From Tyto alba (Eukaryota; Chordata; Aves; Strigiformes; Tytonidae): 64,000 bases of DNA. Location of the stretch: the NCBI RefSeq assembly GCF_018691265.1, contig NW_024881283.1, forward strand, positions 11,311,374 through 11,375,373, given 5' to 3'. Below, piece after piece: positions 53,380-61,775 of this stretch. The notes under the pieces were generated by a model. That model did not search any database. It saw nothing but the letters and a program-made list of their open reading frames with translations, and was not told the DNA's origin. Position numbers and translations under genes: made by a program. The first letter of the stretch is position 1. Every line of letters begins with the position of its first letter.

Positions 53380-53438
53380 CTGAATAATAAATTTCACGCT
53401 GACCTAAACTGAATAATAAATTTCACATGACCTAAATC
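53380..53438. repeat. 29-bp tandem duplication at the repeat-block edge
   Basis: CTGAATAATAAATTTCAC plus GCTGACCTAAA is followed at once by a second, nearly identical copy. It marks the junction between ordinary AT-rich DNA and the ERV-like sequence that follows. Confidence 0.75.
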
Positions 53439-53640
53439 GCACAGGTAATAGTTATATAACGACGATAATGAGTTAATGAATAGGCACGTAACGGGATGAT
53501 ATGAGCTTTGGCTATGGTAATTTACGACGGGCGAGTTAGGCGGAACGATTCCCTCGCGTACCCGGCCGGATAAAGCAATCCCCATGTGTTAACGCTAAAC
53601 CTGGCGTTAAGGAGGTTTCATTCCAGATTTCAGTAGAGAA
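53430..53640 (+). mobile_element. Probable LTR (3' part) of a class I avian ERV
   Basis: The segment has LTR-like organisation just upstream of a retroviral leader and gag remnant. An ATAAAG-type signal lies near 53572, followed by a U5-like stretch ending ...CAGATTTCA and then a primer-site-like sequence TTCGGCGACCCGGATGGG (53641-53658). The GC-rich, CpG-containing composition differs from the AT-rich DNA to the left. The 5' boundary is uncertain and no second LTR was found. Confidence 0.45.
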
Positions 53641-54125
53641 TTTCGGCGACCCGGATGGGATGCTGCCTCGGAAACTTGACGAACCCACGGGATTGTGAAG
53701 ACTCTGGCGTCGTCTAAGTGTTTTTCAGGGAGATCCTCCGAACCCCTGATCTGGTGAGTTTGGAGTAAGAGCCCTGGTGGGGTTTTTTTTTTTGGTTGTT
53801 TTGGTTGGTTGGTTTGTTTGTTTATGTTTTTTTTAAGGCATTAGCAAAGGTAACACAGACTGGAAAAGCCTGTCCGTAAGACTGGACGCAAGAAATTCCC
53901 ACGGGACTCTGCTATTAAGGGAAACCTGGGAAGAAAGGCGAGATTACACGTTATTACGGTGACGTGCCCGGAGTGTCACCTGGGGTCAGAAGAAAGCCTC
54001 GATCGCACGTAAGGTGCGGGCTAGGGTATCGCGGGGCATTGGCCAATGTACGTGTCTAATTATTATCTTGTATAACAGCCTCGTTTAGTTTGTTAGGCGG
54101 TGTCATAGTTTTGTGTACGTAATTG
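53641..54125 (+). other. ERV primer-binding region and untranslated leader (proposed)
   Basis: This begins with a primer-site-like motif whose tRNA I cannot assign with certainty, then a CTGGTGAGTTTGG sequence near 53751 that resembles a retroviral major splice donor. A T/G-rich low-complexity insertion occupies about 53780-53836. It continues without open frame to the gag remnant at about 54130. The leader role is inferred from position. Confidence 0.4.
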
Positions 54126-54129
54126 TTTA

Positions 54130-54480
54130 TTTTGTTTAATGTGGGTTCCGACCGGTCTAAGGGGTCTGAGAGCGGTCTTTTCAAAAATTCACCTCTGGAA
54201 TGTATATTAAAATATTGGAGGGACCTGGGAAGCGAACCCCTTATCTGGGAAACAATTAATTGACTATTGTAATCGTTGGTGGCCACTGTAAGTTTTAGAA
54301 GCTCGAGAGAAGTGGCCAAAGAACAGACCTTACAGCTTAACGCTATATACTGTCGATGTTGTTTTGTTGGAGGGAAGGGAAACAGGAGGAAGTGCCTTAC
54401 GTTGATTTTTCTTTTTGTGGCTACATCATCCGGAATGGCAAAAGGATGATGTACGATTCCGAGCGACCCTACGGTTTTAA
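54130..54480 (+). pseudogene. Broken gag matrix fragment of a gammaretrovirus-like ERV
   Basis: Translation in the plus strand, with at least one change of frame, gives the motif PLECILKYWRDLGSEPL (from about 54180), then YCNRWWPL and EKWPKN in the neighbouring frame. In class I/gammaretroviral Gag the matrix domain carries the same succession (LxCILxxW..., YCNxxWPxY, EKWPxxG). Near the start, ATG- and GGT-like codons suggest the usual N-terminal Met-Gly. Stop codons and a frameshift near 54255 break the frame. The remnant stops at about 54480-54530, where a minisatellite begins. The longest open frame over it is on the opposite strand (54056-54571 minus) and is a shadow. Confidence 0.7.
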
Positions 54481-54534
54481 CATTAGAGAAGGATTGGGCA
54501 AAGAAGTTAAAGGTGTGCTGTTCGCCACATAGAT

Positions 54535-54976
54535 GTCTGGGCCCCCTGCACACCAACCAGACCCCATGCACCTTGCTGGGCCGCTATGCACACCGACGAG
54601 GCCCTCTAGAGCACAACCACGCCTCCTAGACTTTGCCTGGCGACTCTGCAAGCCACCAGACCCCGAGCTCACTACTTGGCCCCCCTGGACCATCTCTGGG
54701 CCCCCAGATGTCCAACTACACCCCCTGAACCTCACCGAGAGCCCCTACGCCTCGCCTGGACCCCGTGCACCTCAACCAGCCCCCTTGCAGCCCGACAAGA
54801 TGCCTGGCACACCAAACTTACCCTCTATACGCCGAGACCTCTGTAGTCCGCTTGGCCCTGGTGTGCTAACTCTGAGCACCCCGCGTGCCAATTGTACCCC
54901 CTGACAGCAACCAGATGCCCTGCACCCTGTCGGTGTCACCTGAACCCCAGCCAGCCCCCCTACAACTTGCATGGCC
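54535..54976. repeat. Degenerate ~20-bp C-rich minisatellite
   Basis: About 22 units of 19-21 bp resemble CCCC-TGCACCTCACCAGA. They are strongly diverged from one another but keep the period and the C4-5 start. It begins abruptly after the broken gag. The proline-rich open frame 54533-54904 is a by-product. Confidence 0.75.
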
Positions 54977-55231
54977 AGAACAGCGTTTTAGGCCCACGGC
55001 GAAAACTTTTCGCATAAAGCGCTCAGAGGTACGATCGTCGCTGTACAGCACTGTTTCCTCCAAACTACCACGCTGCACACAGCAATCCCTGTCTAGCTGC
55101 TTCCTTTCAGTGGGAACACACAAACGTTCAGCAGAGCCAGAACAGCGCTTTTAGCCCGAAAGCAAAAACTTCTCACGGAAAGCACCTGCACGTACGAGGG
55201 TCGCTGTACAGCACTGTTTCCTCCAAACTAG
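54977..55231. repeat. Tandem duplication, ~162-bp period
   Basis: A segment starting AGAACAGCG(T/C)TTTAG and ending GCACTGTTTCCTCCAAACTA occurs at about 54977-55068 and again at about 55139-55231, with roughly ten mismatches. Between them lies sequence present only once here. Confidence 0.8.
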
Positions 55232-56822
55232 AGTGCCAGCTTAAGTGCCAGCTTGACTGCCAGCTTGAGTAGTACTTTTACTTGGGGTACTATGTAAGTA
55301 CTGTATTTTATAAGCAATATGTATAAGAAGCAATATATATACTACATTAAGTGATACAATAATTGATACGAAATACATTACGTAATGTAATATATAAGTA
55401 ATATTTTAGTAATATATCAGTAATATATATTATAATATGTAATAACTGAAGTGCCAGCTGAAGTGCCAACTGAAGTAGTACTTTTCCTTTGGGTACTCTA
55501 TAAGTGCTATATGTTATAAACAATATATATAGTACAAAGGAATACATTATGTGATACATTAAGTGCGACGCAAGTGATACGTAATATATTAATGTAATAT
55601 ATAAGTTATATATTAGTACTACAATAGTAATATTTAGGTGATATATATTATGGAATCACTGAAGTGACAACTTGAGTGCCAACTGAAGTAGTCCTTTTAC
55701 TTGGGGTACTATGTAAGTAGTATATATTATAGACAATATATATCAGAAGCAATATATGTAATACATTATGTGATACAATAAGTGATATTAAATATATTAC
55801 ATAATGTAATATAAGCAATATATTTGAAATGTATTAGTATTATTTAGGTACAATATATTATAATATGTAATCCCTTAAGTGCCCCCTTAAGTGCCCCCTT
55901 AAGTGCCCCCTTAAGTGCCCCCTTAAGTGCCCCCTTAAGTGCCCCCTTAAGTGCCCCCTTAAGTGCCCCCTTAAGTGCCCCCTTAAGTGCCCCCTTAAGT
56001 GCCCCCTTAAGTGCCCCCTTTTACTTGGGGTATTATATAAGTACTATATATTATAAACAATATCTATAATACATTAAGTGATACAATAACTGATACAAAA
56101 TAATATACTAGTAATATATATTACATTACTGAATATAAGTAATATATAGTGTAATAAGTTCTATCCTAGAGTGCCACCGAGGGTGCCAACTTAAGTGCCA
56201 CCTTGAGTGCCAACTTGAGTAGTACTTTTACTTGGGGTACTATATAAGTACTATATAATATAATCAATATATATAAGAAGCAATATATATAATACATTAA
56301 GTGATAGAATAACTGATATGAAATACATTAATTATTGCAATATTGAAGGAATATATTAGTAATATATTAGTAATATTTAGGTAATATATGTTATAATATG
56401 TAATCACTGCAGTGCCACCTTGAGTGCCACCTTGAGTGCCACCTTGAGTGCCACCTTGAGTAGTACTTTTACTTGGGTATTATATAAGTACTATATAATA
56501 TAATCCATATATATAAGCAGCAATATATATAATACATTAAGTGATACAATAAGCGATATGAAATACATAACTTAATGGAATATATAAGAAATATATTAGT
56601 AATATATATTATAATATGTAATAACCGAAGTGCCAACCGAAGTGCCAACCGAAGTGCCAACCGAAGTGCCAACCGAAGTGCCAACCGAAGTAGTACTTTT
56701 ACTTGGGGTATTATATAAGTACTGTATTTTATAAGCAATATATAATACATTAAGTGATACAATAAGTGATATGAAATACATTACGTAATGTAATATATAA
56801 GTAATATATTAGTAATATATTG
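55232..56822 (+). repeat. AT-rich satellite with nested 12-bp subrepeats
   Basis: Seven monomers are marked by TAGTACTTTTACTTGGGG-like starts near 55270, 55476, 55689, 56021, 56221, 56462 and 56691, so the period is about 205-330 bp. Each continues with TATATAAGTACTATAT..., ATACATTAAGTGATACAATAA and TATATTAGTAATATAT blocks. Each ends with a private array of 12-bp units of the form xxxxAAGTGCCx. The array is homogenised within a monomer and differs between monomers: CCCTTAAGTGCC about 12 times at 55872-56020, CACCTTGAGTGC at 56410-56460, CCAACCGAAGTG at 56625-56690. Length variation between monomers is due to these arrays. I know no named satellite with this structure. Confidence 0.92.
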
Positions 56823-57673
56823 AAAGATGACTAAACACTAAGCGATAAGGACACCCAGAAGGCTATGCCATAAGGCAAGAAGACTCGGAGGGCCACGATG
56901 GTGATGTGAGGAGGCTATATGGCAGCCTACAAGAAGCAGTAAGTGGAATGGCCCCTTATGAGAAGCTACTGTCAAAACGGAGACGATGGATATGCAAGAA
57001 GACGGGCTTCAAGACCTAAGAACGTCAGGATACGGGAAAGAAGTCACCGGCAGGAACAACGGACGCCTAAATAGCAGAGCTGACGCCAGAGCCTGCGACG
57101 GTGCTGCGCAAGACTTCCGACTGGAGACTTCCAAGACCTACCCACGCTTCAAGCTTATAACGCAAGAATAAAAAGCACCCGATCGGCAGCGTGCCGATGA
57201 AGATGGGCGTTCGATACCCTAGGGATGGCCCCTGAGACGCGTGCCGTGCTCCTCGAGCTCAAAGAGATGTGAGGACATAGAGATCCGAGGAAGGACAAAG
57301 ACACAGCAGACAGAAGAAACAAACTACACGATGACACACGCAGAGGCTGGAACTGCCCTGCCCGGGACACGCGAACATCGAGGGGAAAAGTAATCCGTTC
57401 CCTTTACCTGACCGGAGGGCCCCGCTCCCGTACAGCCTTCTCCCCCGTGCTAACTTTCAAACGCTTCCCTGCAATTCCCAACCTCGTCCCCTCCTCTCGG
57501 CCCCGTTCGGTCGACTCAGCTTTCAGAGGGCCAGAGGTCCGATTCCATCCTTGACAAAAACAGCACAGCAGCTAACTAGCACCTTCCTGCAGTGGCCAGA
57601 TTCCTTTATCGCCTGCAAAAAAGCACAGAAGAGCACAACTGCTGGTCGGTATCACGCTGCTCCCCGCTTACCT
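56823..57673 (+). repeat. Left arm of an ~850-bp inverted repeat
   Basis: The sequence from GAAAGATGACTAAACAC to CCCCGCTTACCT is the reverse complement of 63081-63932, with roughly 5-10% mismatch by eye. Most differences are C/T or G/A at CpG sites, and the left arm more often carries the TpG/CpA form. It starts exactly where the satellite ends and stops within 2 bp of the ERV 3' LTR. A short open frame with EDGLQDLRTSGYGKEV is shared by both arms, but it is short and lies in a repeat. No protein family is recognised. Confidence 0.93.
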
Positions 57674-57674
57674 C

Positions 57675-58225
57675 TGCGGAGCCAGGGACGAACGACACGC
57701 CGAGACGGGTTCAATGTGGAAGATAGAGCATCAATCAACGCGTGTCTCTTTATTGGTCCAGCGTATATATATTTATACAGACAATGATAATTATTATGCC
57801 TACTAGTCACTAGCTGATTGGCTTAAGCTCTAAAGGTCGTATTCACATGGTCTACCTACTTGCAGTTAGCTTACAGCACAAGCTTCTCATAACACTAAGT
57901 TTCTCATGCTACTATTTCTGATTCCTATTGACTTGTTTTCGATACACAACAGTACCATAACACAATGTTTCTCAGACCACCGTTACCATAACACTGGGTT
58001 TCTCAGACCACTATTCCTAATTCCCCTTAACCTGTTTTTGACACACCACGGTACACAGGGCTGAAGCGTCCTTGACATTCTTCATGTATCAGCAGCTGCT
58101 AGCAGCTGCAGGCAAACCCTAGTGGGGCCCAGCATCAGCAAGGCAGCATCAGCCCTTAGAACAGGCTCTGATCGTACAATTGCTCGGTGGGCTCAGGACC
58201 CTTGTCTCTGAGCCATTCTCCAACA
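57675..58225 (-). repeat. Complete 3' LTR of the Lys-primed ERV
   Basis: A 551-bp LTR has TG...CA ends (minus-strand start TGTTGGAGAATGG at 58225; plus-strand start TGCGGAGCC at 57675). On the minus strand a TATAAATAT box (57769-57777) is followed closely by AATAAA (57749-57754), so the R region is short or overlaps. U5 is about 75-90 bp. A purine tract lies directly outside the U3 end. In U3 a 30-40-bp unit with TTTCTCAGACCAC...CATAACAC is repeated (57955-58020). Confidence 0.88.
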
Positions 58226-58244
58226 ATTCCTCCTTTTTCTTTTT
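58226..58244 (-). other. Polypurine tract of the ERV
   Basis: The minus strand reads CAAAAAGAAAAAGGAGGAA followed by T and then the LTR TGTTGGAG. This is the expected plus-strand primer site for reverse transcription. Confidence 0.82.
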
Positions 58245-58664
58245 GTATGAGCAGAGCCTGCGCTAACGTTCGTTCAAAGATTTTCTTAATACATGACAAG
58301 GCACAACTTAGGCATGCAGGCTTACAATCTATTGGCTACAGGCACTCATCACGCACCCGGGAGTGCTGTGATAGGTCTGCATCGTTAGCACGCGTGAACA
58401 AACTAAATCTACTTTGTGGTTAGTGCATCCAGGCATTCAAACAGGAAGGAAGCACCAGCCTGACTTCCTCCTTCTTGCCCTTCCAGGTGACCTCAAGGGC
58501 AGGATTACCACGTGGCAGTTTTCTGCTCAGAGACCCAGCCTGGATTGTCCAAACCCTGTAGGATCAGTGCATAACCCTGATCCCCGCCCCGCCCCCCCCC
58601 CCCCCCCCGAAAAATTCCTACCAGCTTTTCCCCCTTTTTCTTTTTGGACAATCCAGACTCCTTT
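58245..58664 (-). other. ERV region between env end and 3' LTR, with second purine tract
   Basis: This about 420-bp stretch follows the env stop. It contains a second polypurine tract (58625-58645; minus-strand AAAAAGAAAAAGGGGGAAA) almost identical in its first half to the LTR-adjacent one, and a C/G homopolymer of about 19 (58590-58608). No long open frame is present. It may be a duplicated 3' untranslated segment. Confidence 0.6.
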
Positions 58665-58870
58665 TCACACTCGATTCATAGCATTCATACAGCATTTCCA
58701 CACAGACCCCAATACCATCATGACAATCATAATGACAATCAGCATTACCAGTCCATGCATCAACAAAGCTTTCAGCCACCCAGCAATTTCCAAATTTTGT
58801 AGATTTGCAACCATCATCAGTCAATTTTCCAAATTCCCAAGTCTCGTAACCAGTCTGTCAGTCCATGTTC
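58665..58870 (-). pseudogene. Remnant of retroviral env transmembrane subunit
   Basis: In one minus-strand frame, a tryptophan-containing membrane-proximal stretch leads into about 25 hydrophobic residues (L, V, M, I) ending in WKCC and a short tail, then TGA at 58665-58667. This is the architecture of a retroviral TM C-terminus: membrane-proximal helix, anchor, Cys pair, short cytoplasmic tail. Upstream fragments such as DWLRDLGIWK are readable in the same frame but are separated from it by a stop codon. The surface subunit and fusion peptide are absent. Another frame gives an open frame at 58618-58824 that is a shadow. Confidence 0.6.
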
Positions 58871-59109
58871 CAATCTTATGCAGTCTTATGTAGTGAGAAA
58901 ACCATCCTTACAGTTTTAAAAGTGTCAGCAATTGTAACAACAGAGTATGCAATACAGAATTTTGTACAGGTTTCACCATGCTATGTTCTAAATATTGCAA
59001 TGAACCCACAACATACAATGAATCTGATAAACATGAACAAGTTCTTGATGCCAGCCGTTGATGTTGAAACACCCAGATGACAGTTCAGAGTTCTAAAGTT
59101 TGTAAGGAG

Positions 59110-60400
59110 TCTCCAGACGCCCCGAGGAGAATCTCGAGTTCCCGGGTGTCCCCCATCCGTTGTCACTACCGGGCAGGCCAACGCTCCAGCAGCATGCCAG
59201 TCCCCTTCTAACAAGGCACCACGGATCACCCCACTCCATCGGGACTGAGCTAAAAGCAGAGCTGGTTCTGGCACGGGTGATGGGAGTGGGTGTGGTAGGG
59301 CTGCCAGCAGCGCTTTCTTTTCTTGTAATTGTAAATGCAGAGTTCTGTTCTGTAGCTTAACTTCTGTAATTTTCTTTCAAGTTCTTGGACTTTGTCACTG
59401 TCCTTTACCAATGTGTGACCCTGTTGCTTTAATTCGGACAGAGCCTCCATTTTTCTCTCTGACTCAGACACTGACACACCATCAGGGGCAGAACCATCCA
59501 AAGGGTGGGGGGGCGGGCAGAGTTTATGGTGGCATGCCGCTCCACCCAGTATCCCCGCGCCGCCTGATTTCTCTGCGGCTTCTTGCACGGTGGAGCAAAC
59601 AGGAATACTTGGTGACATGCCCTTAACAGAGCGGAGCTGCTGATTAACCCCGAAGAAGGTGGCTAATCGTGATGGACAGTTGGTTTCGGCAGGGACCGGC
59701 GGAGATGGTACAGCACCAATAGCCACCATAGCAGCAGCAGCTACTTTATTTTCTGCTGGCATCTCCCTCAGGGCTTTTACGATCGTTCGCCAGACCACCC
59801 CTTGCTGTTGTGCTTCACTGCCTTTATTGCCTCCAGTGATGGTCTCGTCACACAATAAATCACCTACTTCGCGCCACTCCTGTTGGCTAAATATTAGCGA
59901 GGGGCCATCGTCCCTCTGCGCCTCCGCCTCTGGGGGGGGGGGCATGACTGTAAGGGCACTGGTGGGGGGCTGGCCTCCAGACTTCCCCTACTTATGTTAA
60001 CTGAAACCGGCACTCCTGTTGATGGTACAGGAATACGATCACTGTCAAAGAGCATAGGTCCGGATGCCTCACTATCTGGGGTAACAGTGGAACTTTCCCC
60101 CCCCAACTTTGTAGTTGCCACAGCTGCAAGGTTCTTTTCAAGCTGGTACTGCTTACTATTATTCACCACCTCCCGCCACGGTTTCATCATTTTCCTTGCA
60201 GCTTTATCCTCGTCAATTACCATATCCCATAAAATATCACCTAATCATCTCCACTCCTCGACATCAAAAAGAGAATTAGGATCTTGAAAACATCTTTTGA
60301 CCCGTCCTAACGCTACTAAACCCGCAAGTGATTTTATACAATCTACTCGCCGCTTTTCTAAAAAGCGCTGTAACAAATCCAGGGCTACCTCCTGTTCCAT
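59110..60400 (-). pseudogene. Broken, internally duplicated gag of the Lys-primed ERV
   Basis: It starts at the ATG at 60398-60400 (MEQEVALDLLQRFLEKRRVD), the usual place after the leader. It reads through a helical matrix-like region to EEWR, where TGA at 60245-60247 interrupts, then continues LGDILWDMVIDEDKAARK. A C/G run near 59932-59941 shifts the frame. The next frame (59945-59250) contains QEWREVGDLLCDE, which repeats the earlier EEWR-x-LGDILWD pattern, followed by a second helix-rich and proline-rich segment. A coiled-coil-like stretch (EALSELKQQGHTLVKDSDKVQELERKLQ region, 59360-59450) follows. After another frame change, residues SRWSGVIRGALLEGDWHAAG and ACPVV (about 59140-59250) resemble the start of capsid. 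The rest of capsid and nucleocapsid are deleted. At least three lesions make it non-functional. Confidence 0.72.
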
Positions 60401-60409
60401 CTCGTCAAC

Positions 60410-60900
60410 CTGGTGCTCCTTGATTAAAGCACCTCCGGTCCTGTGCTCCCTGGATAAAGCACAGTACCGTTACTGCCGACCCACCCCTGATTAAGGCACC
60501 GTCGGCCCTTTGCTCCTTGACTAAAGCACAAAAATACTCCCGCCGGCCTGTGCTCCCTGCTTAAGGCACAAAAAATACTCCCGCCGGCCTGTGCTCCCTG
60601 TTTAAGGCACAAAAATACTCCCGCCAGCCTGTGCTCCCTGCTTAAGGCACAAAAAATACTCCCGCCGGCCTGTGCTCCCTGCTTAAGGCACAAAAAATAC
60701 TCCCGCCGGCCTGTGCTCCCTGTTTCAGGCACAAAAAATACTCCCGCCGGCCTGTGCTCCCTGTTTCAGGCACAAAAAATACTCCCGCCGGCCTGTGCTC
60801 CCTGTTTCAGGCACAAAAAATACTCCCGCCGGCCTGTGCTCCCTGTTTCAGGCACAAAAATACCCCCTTACTTTGATATGTTGCTGATGCTCCGTGACTA
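60410..60900 (-). repeat. 41-bp tandem repeat in the ERV leader
   Basis: About eight regular copies of a 41-bp unit (GGCCTGTGCTCCCTG-TTTCAGGCACAAA-AAATACTCCCGCC on the plus strand, with gaps) recur at 60550, 60591, 60631, 60672, 60712, 60753, 60794 and 60835. More diverged half-units extend to about 60410 and 60900. Neighbouring copies alternate between CTTAAGGC and TTTCAGGC variants in blocks, which indicates unequal exchange. It lies just upstream of the gag start. The open frames across it on both strands follow the repeat and are not genes. Confidence 0.92.
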
Positions 60901-61029
60901 AGGCACCAGTTGCAGCTCTTGCCAGCAGCTCTTGCGGAGAGCGACCCTCTATCTTGGTTCAGGTCCTCAGAACGACCCGTCGGAGGCCCACTGTCCAATC
61001 GTTTTTGATTCGGCTAGGCACTACTGTAT

Positions 61030-61560
61030 CTGATGTTTCCCCGCGTTTGTTTCTGCCGCTGCTGTATGCAGCGCCTTTCCGCGTCAGCTTCCGTCGCCCC
61101 TCTGCATCAGTTCCGGCGCCTCCCCGCTTCCACTTCCGGGGCCACCCTGCGCTCGCCTCCAGCGCCCCCTCGCGTCCACCCCCGGGGCCGCTCAGCGTCC
61201 GCCTGTGGCGTCTCTTTGCGTCCGCTCCCTTGGCTGCCGCAGTCAGCTCCTTACCACGTCAGTTCCAGTGCCTTTCTGCCTCCGCTCTGCAGGGCCGGTC
61301 ACTTCCGTTCTTTCGGGGCCGATCCACCTCTGCTCTGTGGGGCCAGTCCCTTCTGTTCTTGCGGGGCCGGCCCGACTCCGCTCTGCGGGGCCGGTCCAGC
61401 CGGCTTCTCTCCCCATACTCTCCCTGGGCTGCCGGGGCTGGTGCCTCTCCGTCTCAGCTCGTGGACCCTGCACGCTGCTGTATTTGGTGTTTCTCCGGGT
61501 CCGTTCTCGAATTCCTCGGTTGTTGCTGTTTTCTCCGGGTTCGCCGCTCCATCTGTGTTA
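61030..61560. repeat. GC-rich degenerate ~26-bp repeats near the primer site
   Basis: Units such as CTCTGCGGGGCCGGTCC and CTTTCGGGGCCGATCC recur every 23-30 bp, most clearly at 61270-61410. More diverged units (TCCGTC/CGCCTC/GGGGCC) extend on both sides. It occupies the leader between the primer site and the 41-bp array. The long plus-strand open frames (60894-61646, 61033-61731) are produced by the GC-rich repeats and have no known family. Confidence 0.65.
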
Positions 61561-61574
61561 TTCTTCTATGCAGG

Positions 61575-61592
61575 TCCCTGTTCGGGCGCCAT
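61575..61592 (-). other. Primer-binding site, tRNA-Lys3 type
   Basis: The minus strand reads TGGCGCCCGAACAGGGAC, the 18-nt sequence complementary to the 3' end of tRNA-Lys3 as used by lentiviruses and some betaretroviruses. It is separated from the LTR end by 3 bp (61593-61595). Confidence 0.9.
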
Positions 61593-61595
61593 CTT

Positions 61596-61775
61596 GTGGA
61601 GCCGCGGACGAACAACACGCCGAGACGGGTTCAGTGTGGAAGATAGAGCATCAATCAACGTGTGTCTTTATTGGTCCAAGGTACATATATTTATACAGAC
61701 AATGATAATTATTATGCCTACTAGTCACTAGCTGATCGGCTTAAGCTCTAAAGGTCGTATTCGCATGGTCCACCT
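61596..61775 (-). repeat. Truncated 5' LTR of the Lys-primed ERV
   Basis: About 180 bp correspond to the U5, R and lower U3 of the 3' LTR, including AATAAA (61667-61672) and the TATAAATAT box. Similarity ends abruptly at ...CCACCTACTT, where reverse-oriented satellite begins. About 370 bp of U3 are missing. Confidence 0.88.

Larger units (their letters stand above)
57675..61775 (-). mobile_element. Defective endogenous retrovirus, betaretrovirus-like, tRNA-Lys primed
   Basis: On the minus strand the order is truncated 5' LTR (61775-61596), Lys3-type primer site (61592-61575), repeat-rich leader, broken gag (60400-59110), env transmembrane remnant (about 58870-58665), polypurine tract (58244-58226) and complete 3' LTR (58225-57675). 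All of protease, polymerase, most of capsid-nucleocapsid and the env surface part are missing, so gag is joined almost directly to env TM. The LTRs share about 180 bp with roughly a dozen differences, pointing to an old insertion. The left boundary lies inside the inverted repeat unit. The right boundary has been lost into satellite DNA, so no target duplication can be checked. It cannot encode functional proteins. Confidence 0.85.

Noticed and set aside
54056..54571. 171-codon minus-strand frame
   Set aside because: It is a shadow of the plus-strand gag matrix remnant, which has clear retroviral motifs.
54533..54904. Proline-rich 123-codon frame
   Set aside because: It follows the 20-bp C-rich minisatellite. 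Its repeat period is not a multiple of three in many units, so the frame is accidental.
55872..56020. Regular short repeats considered as a CRISPR array
   Set aside because: The units are contiguous 12-mers without spacers and the genome is vertebrate.
56469..56781. Minus-strand frames with LALRLALR or SVGTSVGT peptides
   Set aside because: These are direct translations of the 12-bp satellite subrepeats (12 is divisible by 3) and not evidence of a repeat protein.
60894..61731. 250- and 232-codon plus-strand frames in the ERV leader
   Set aside because: They are antisense to the ERV and produced by GC-rich tandem repeats. The protein sequences are low-complexity.
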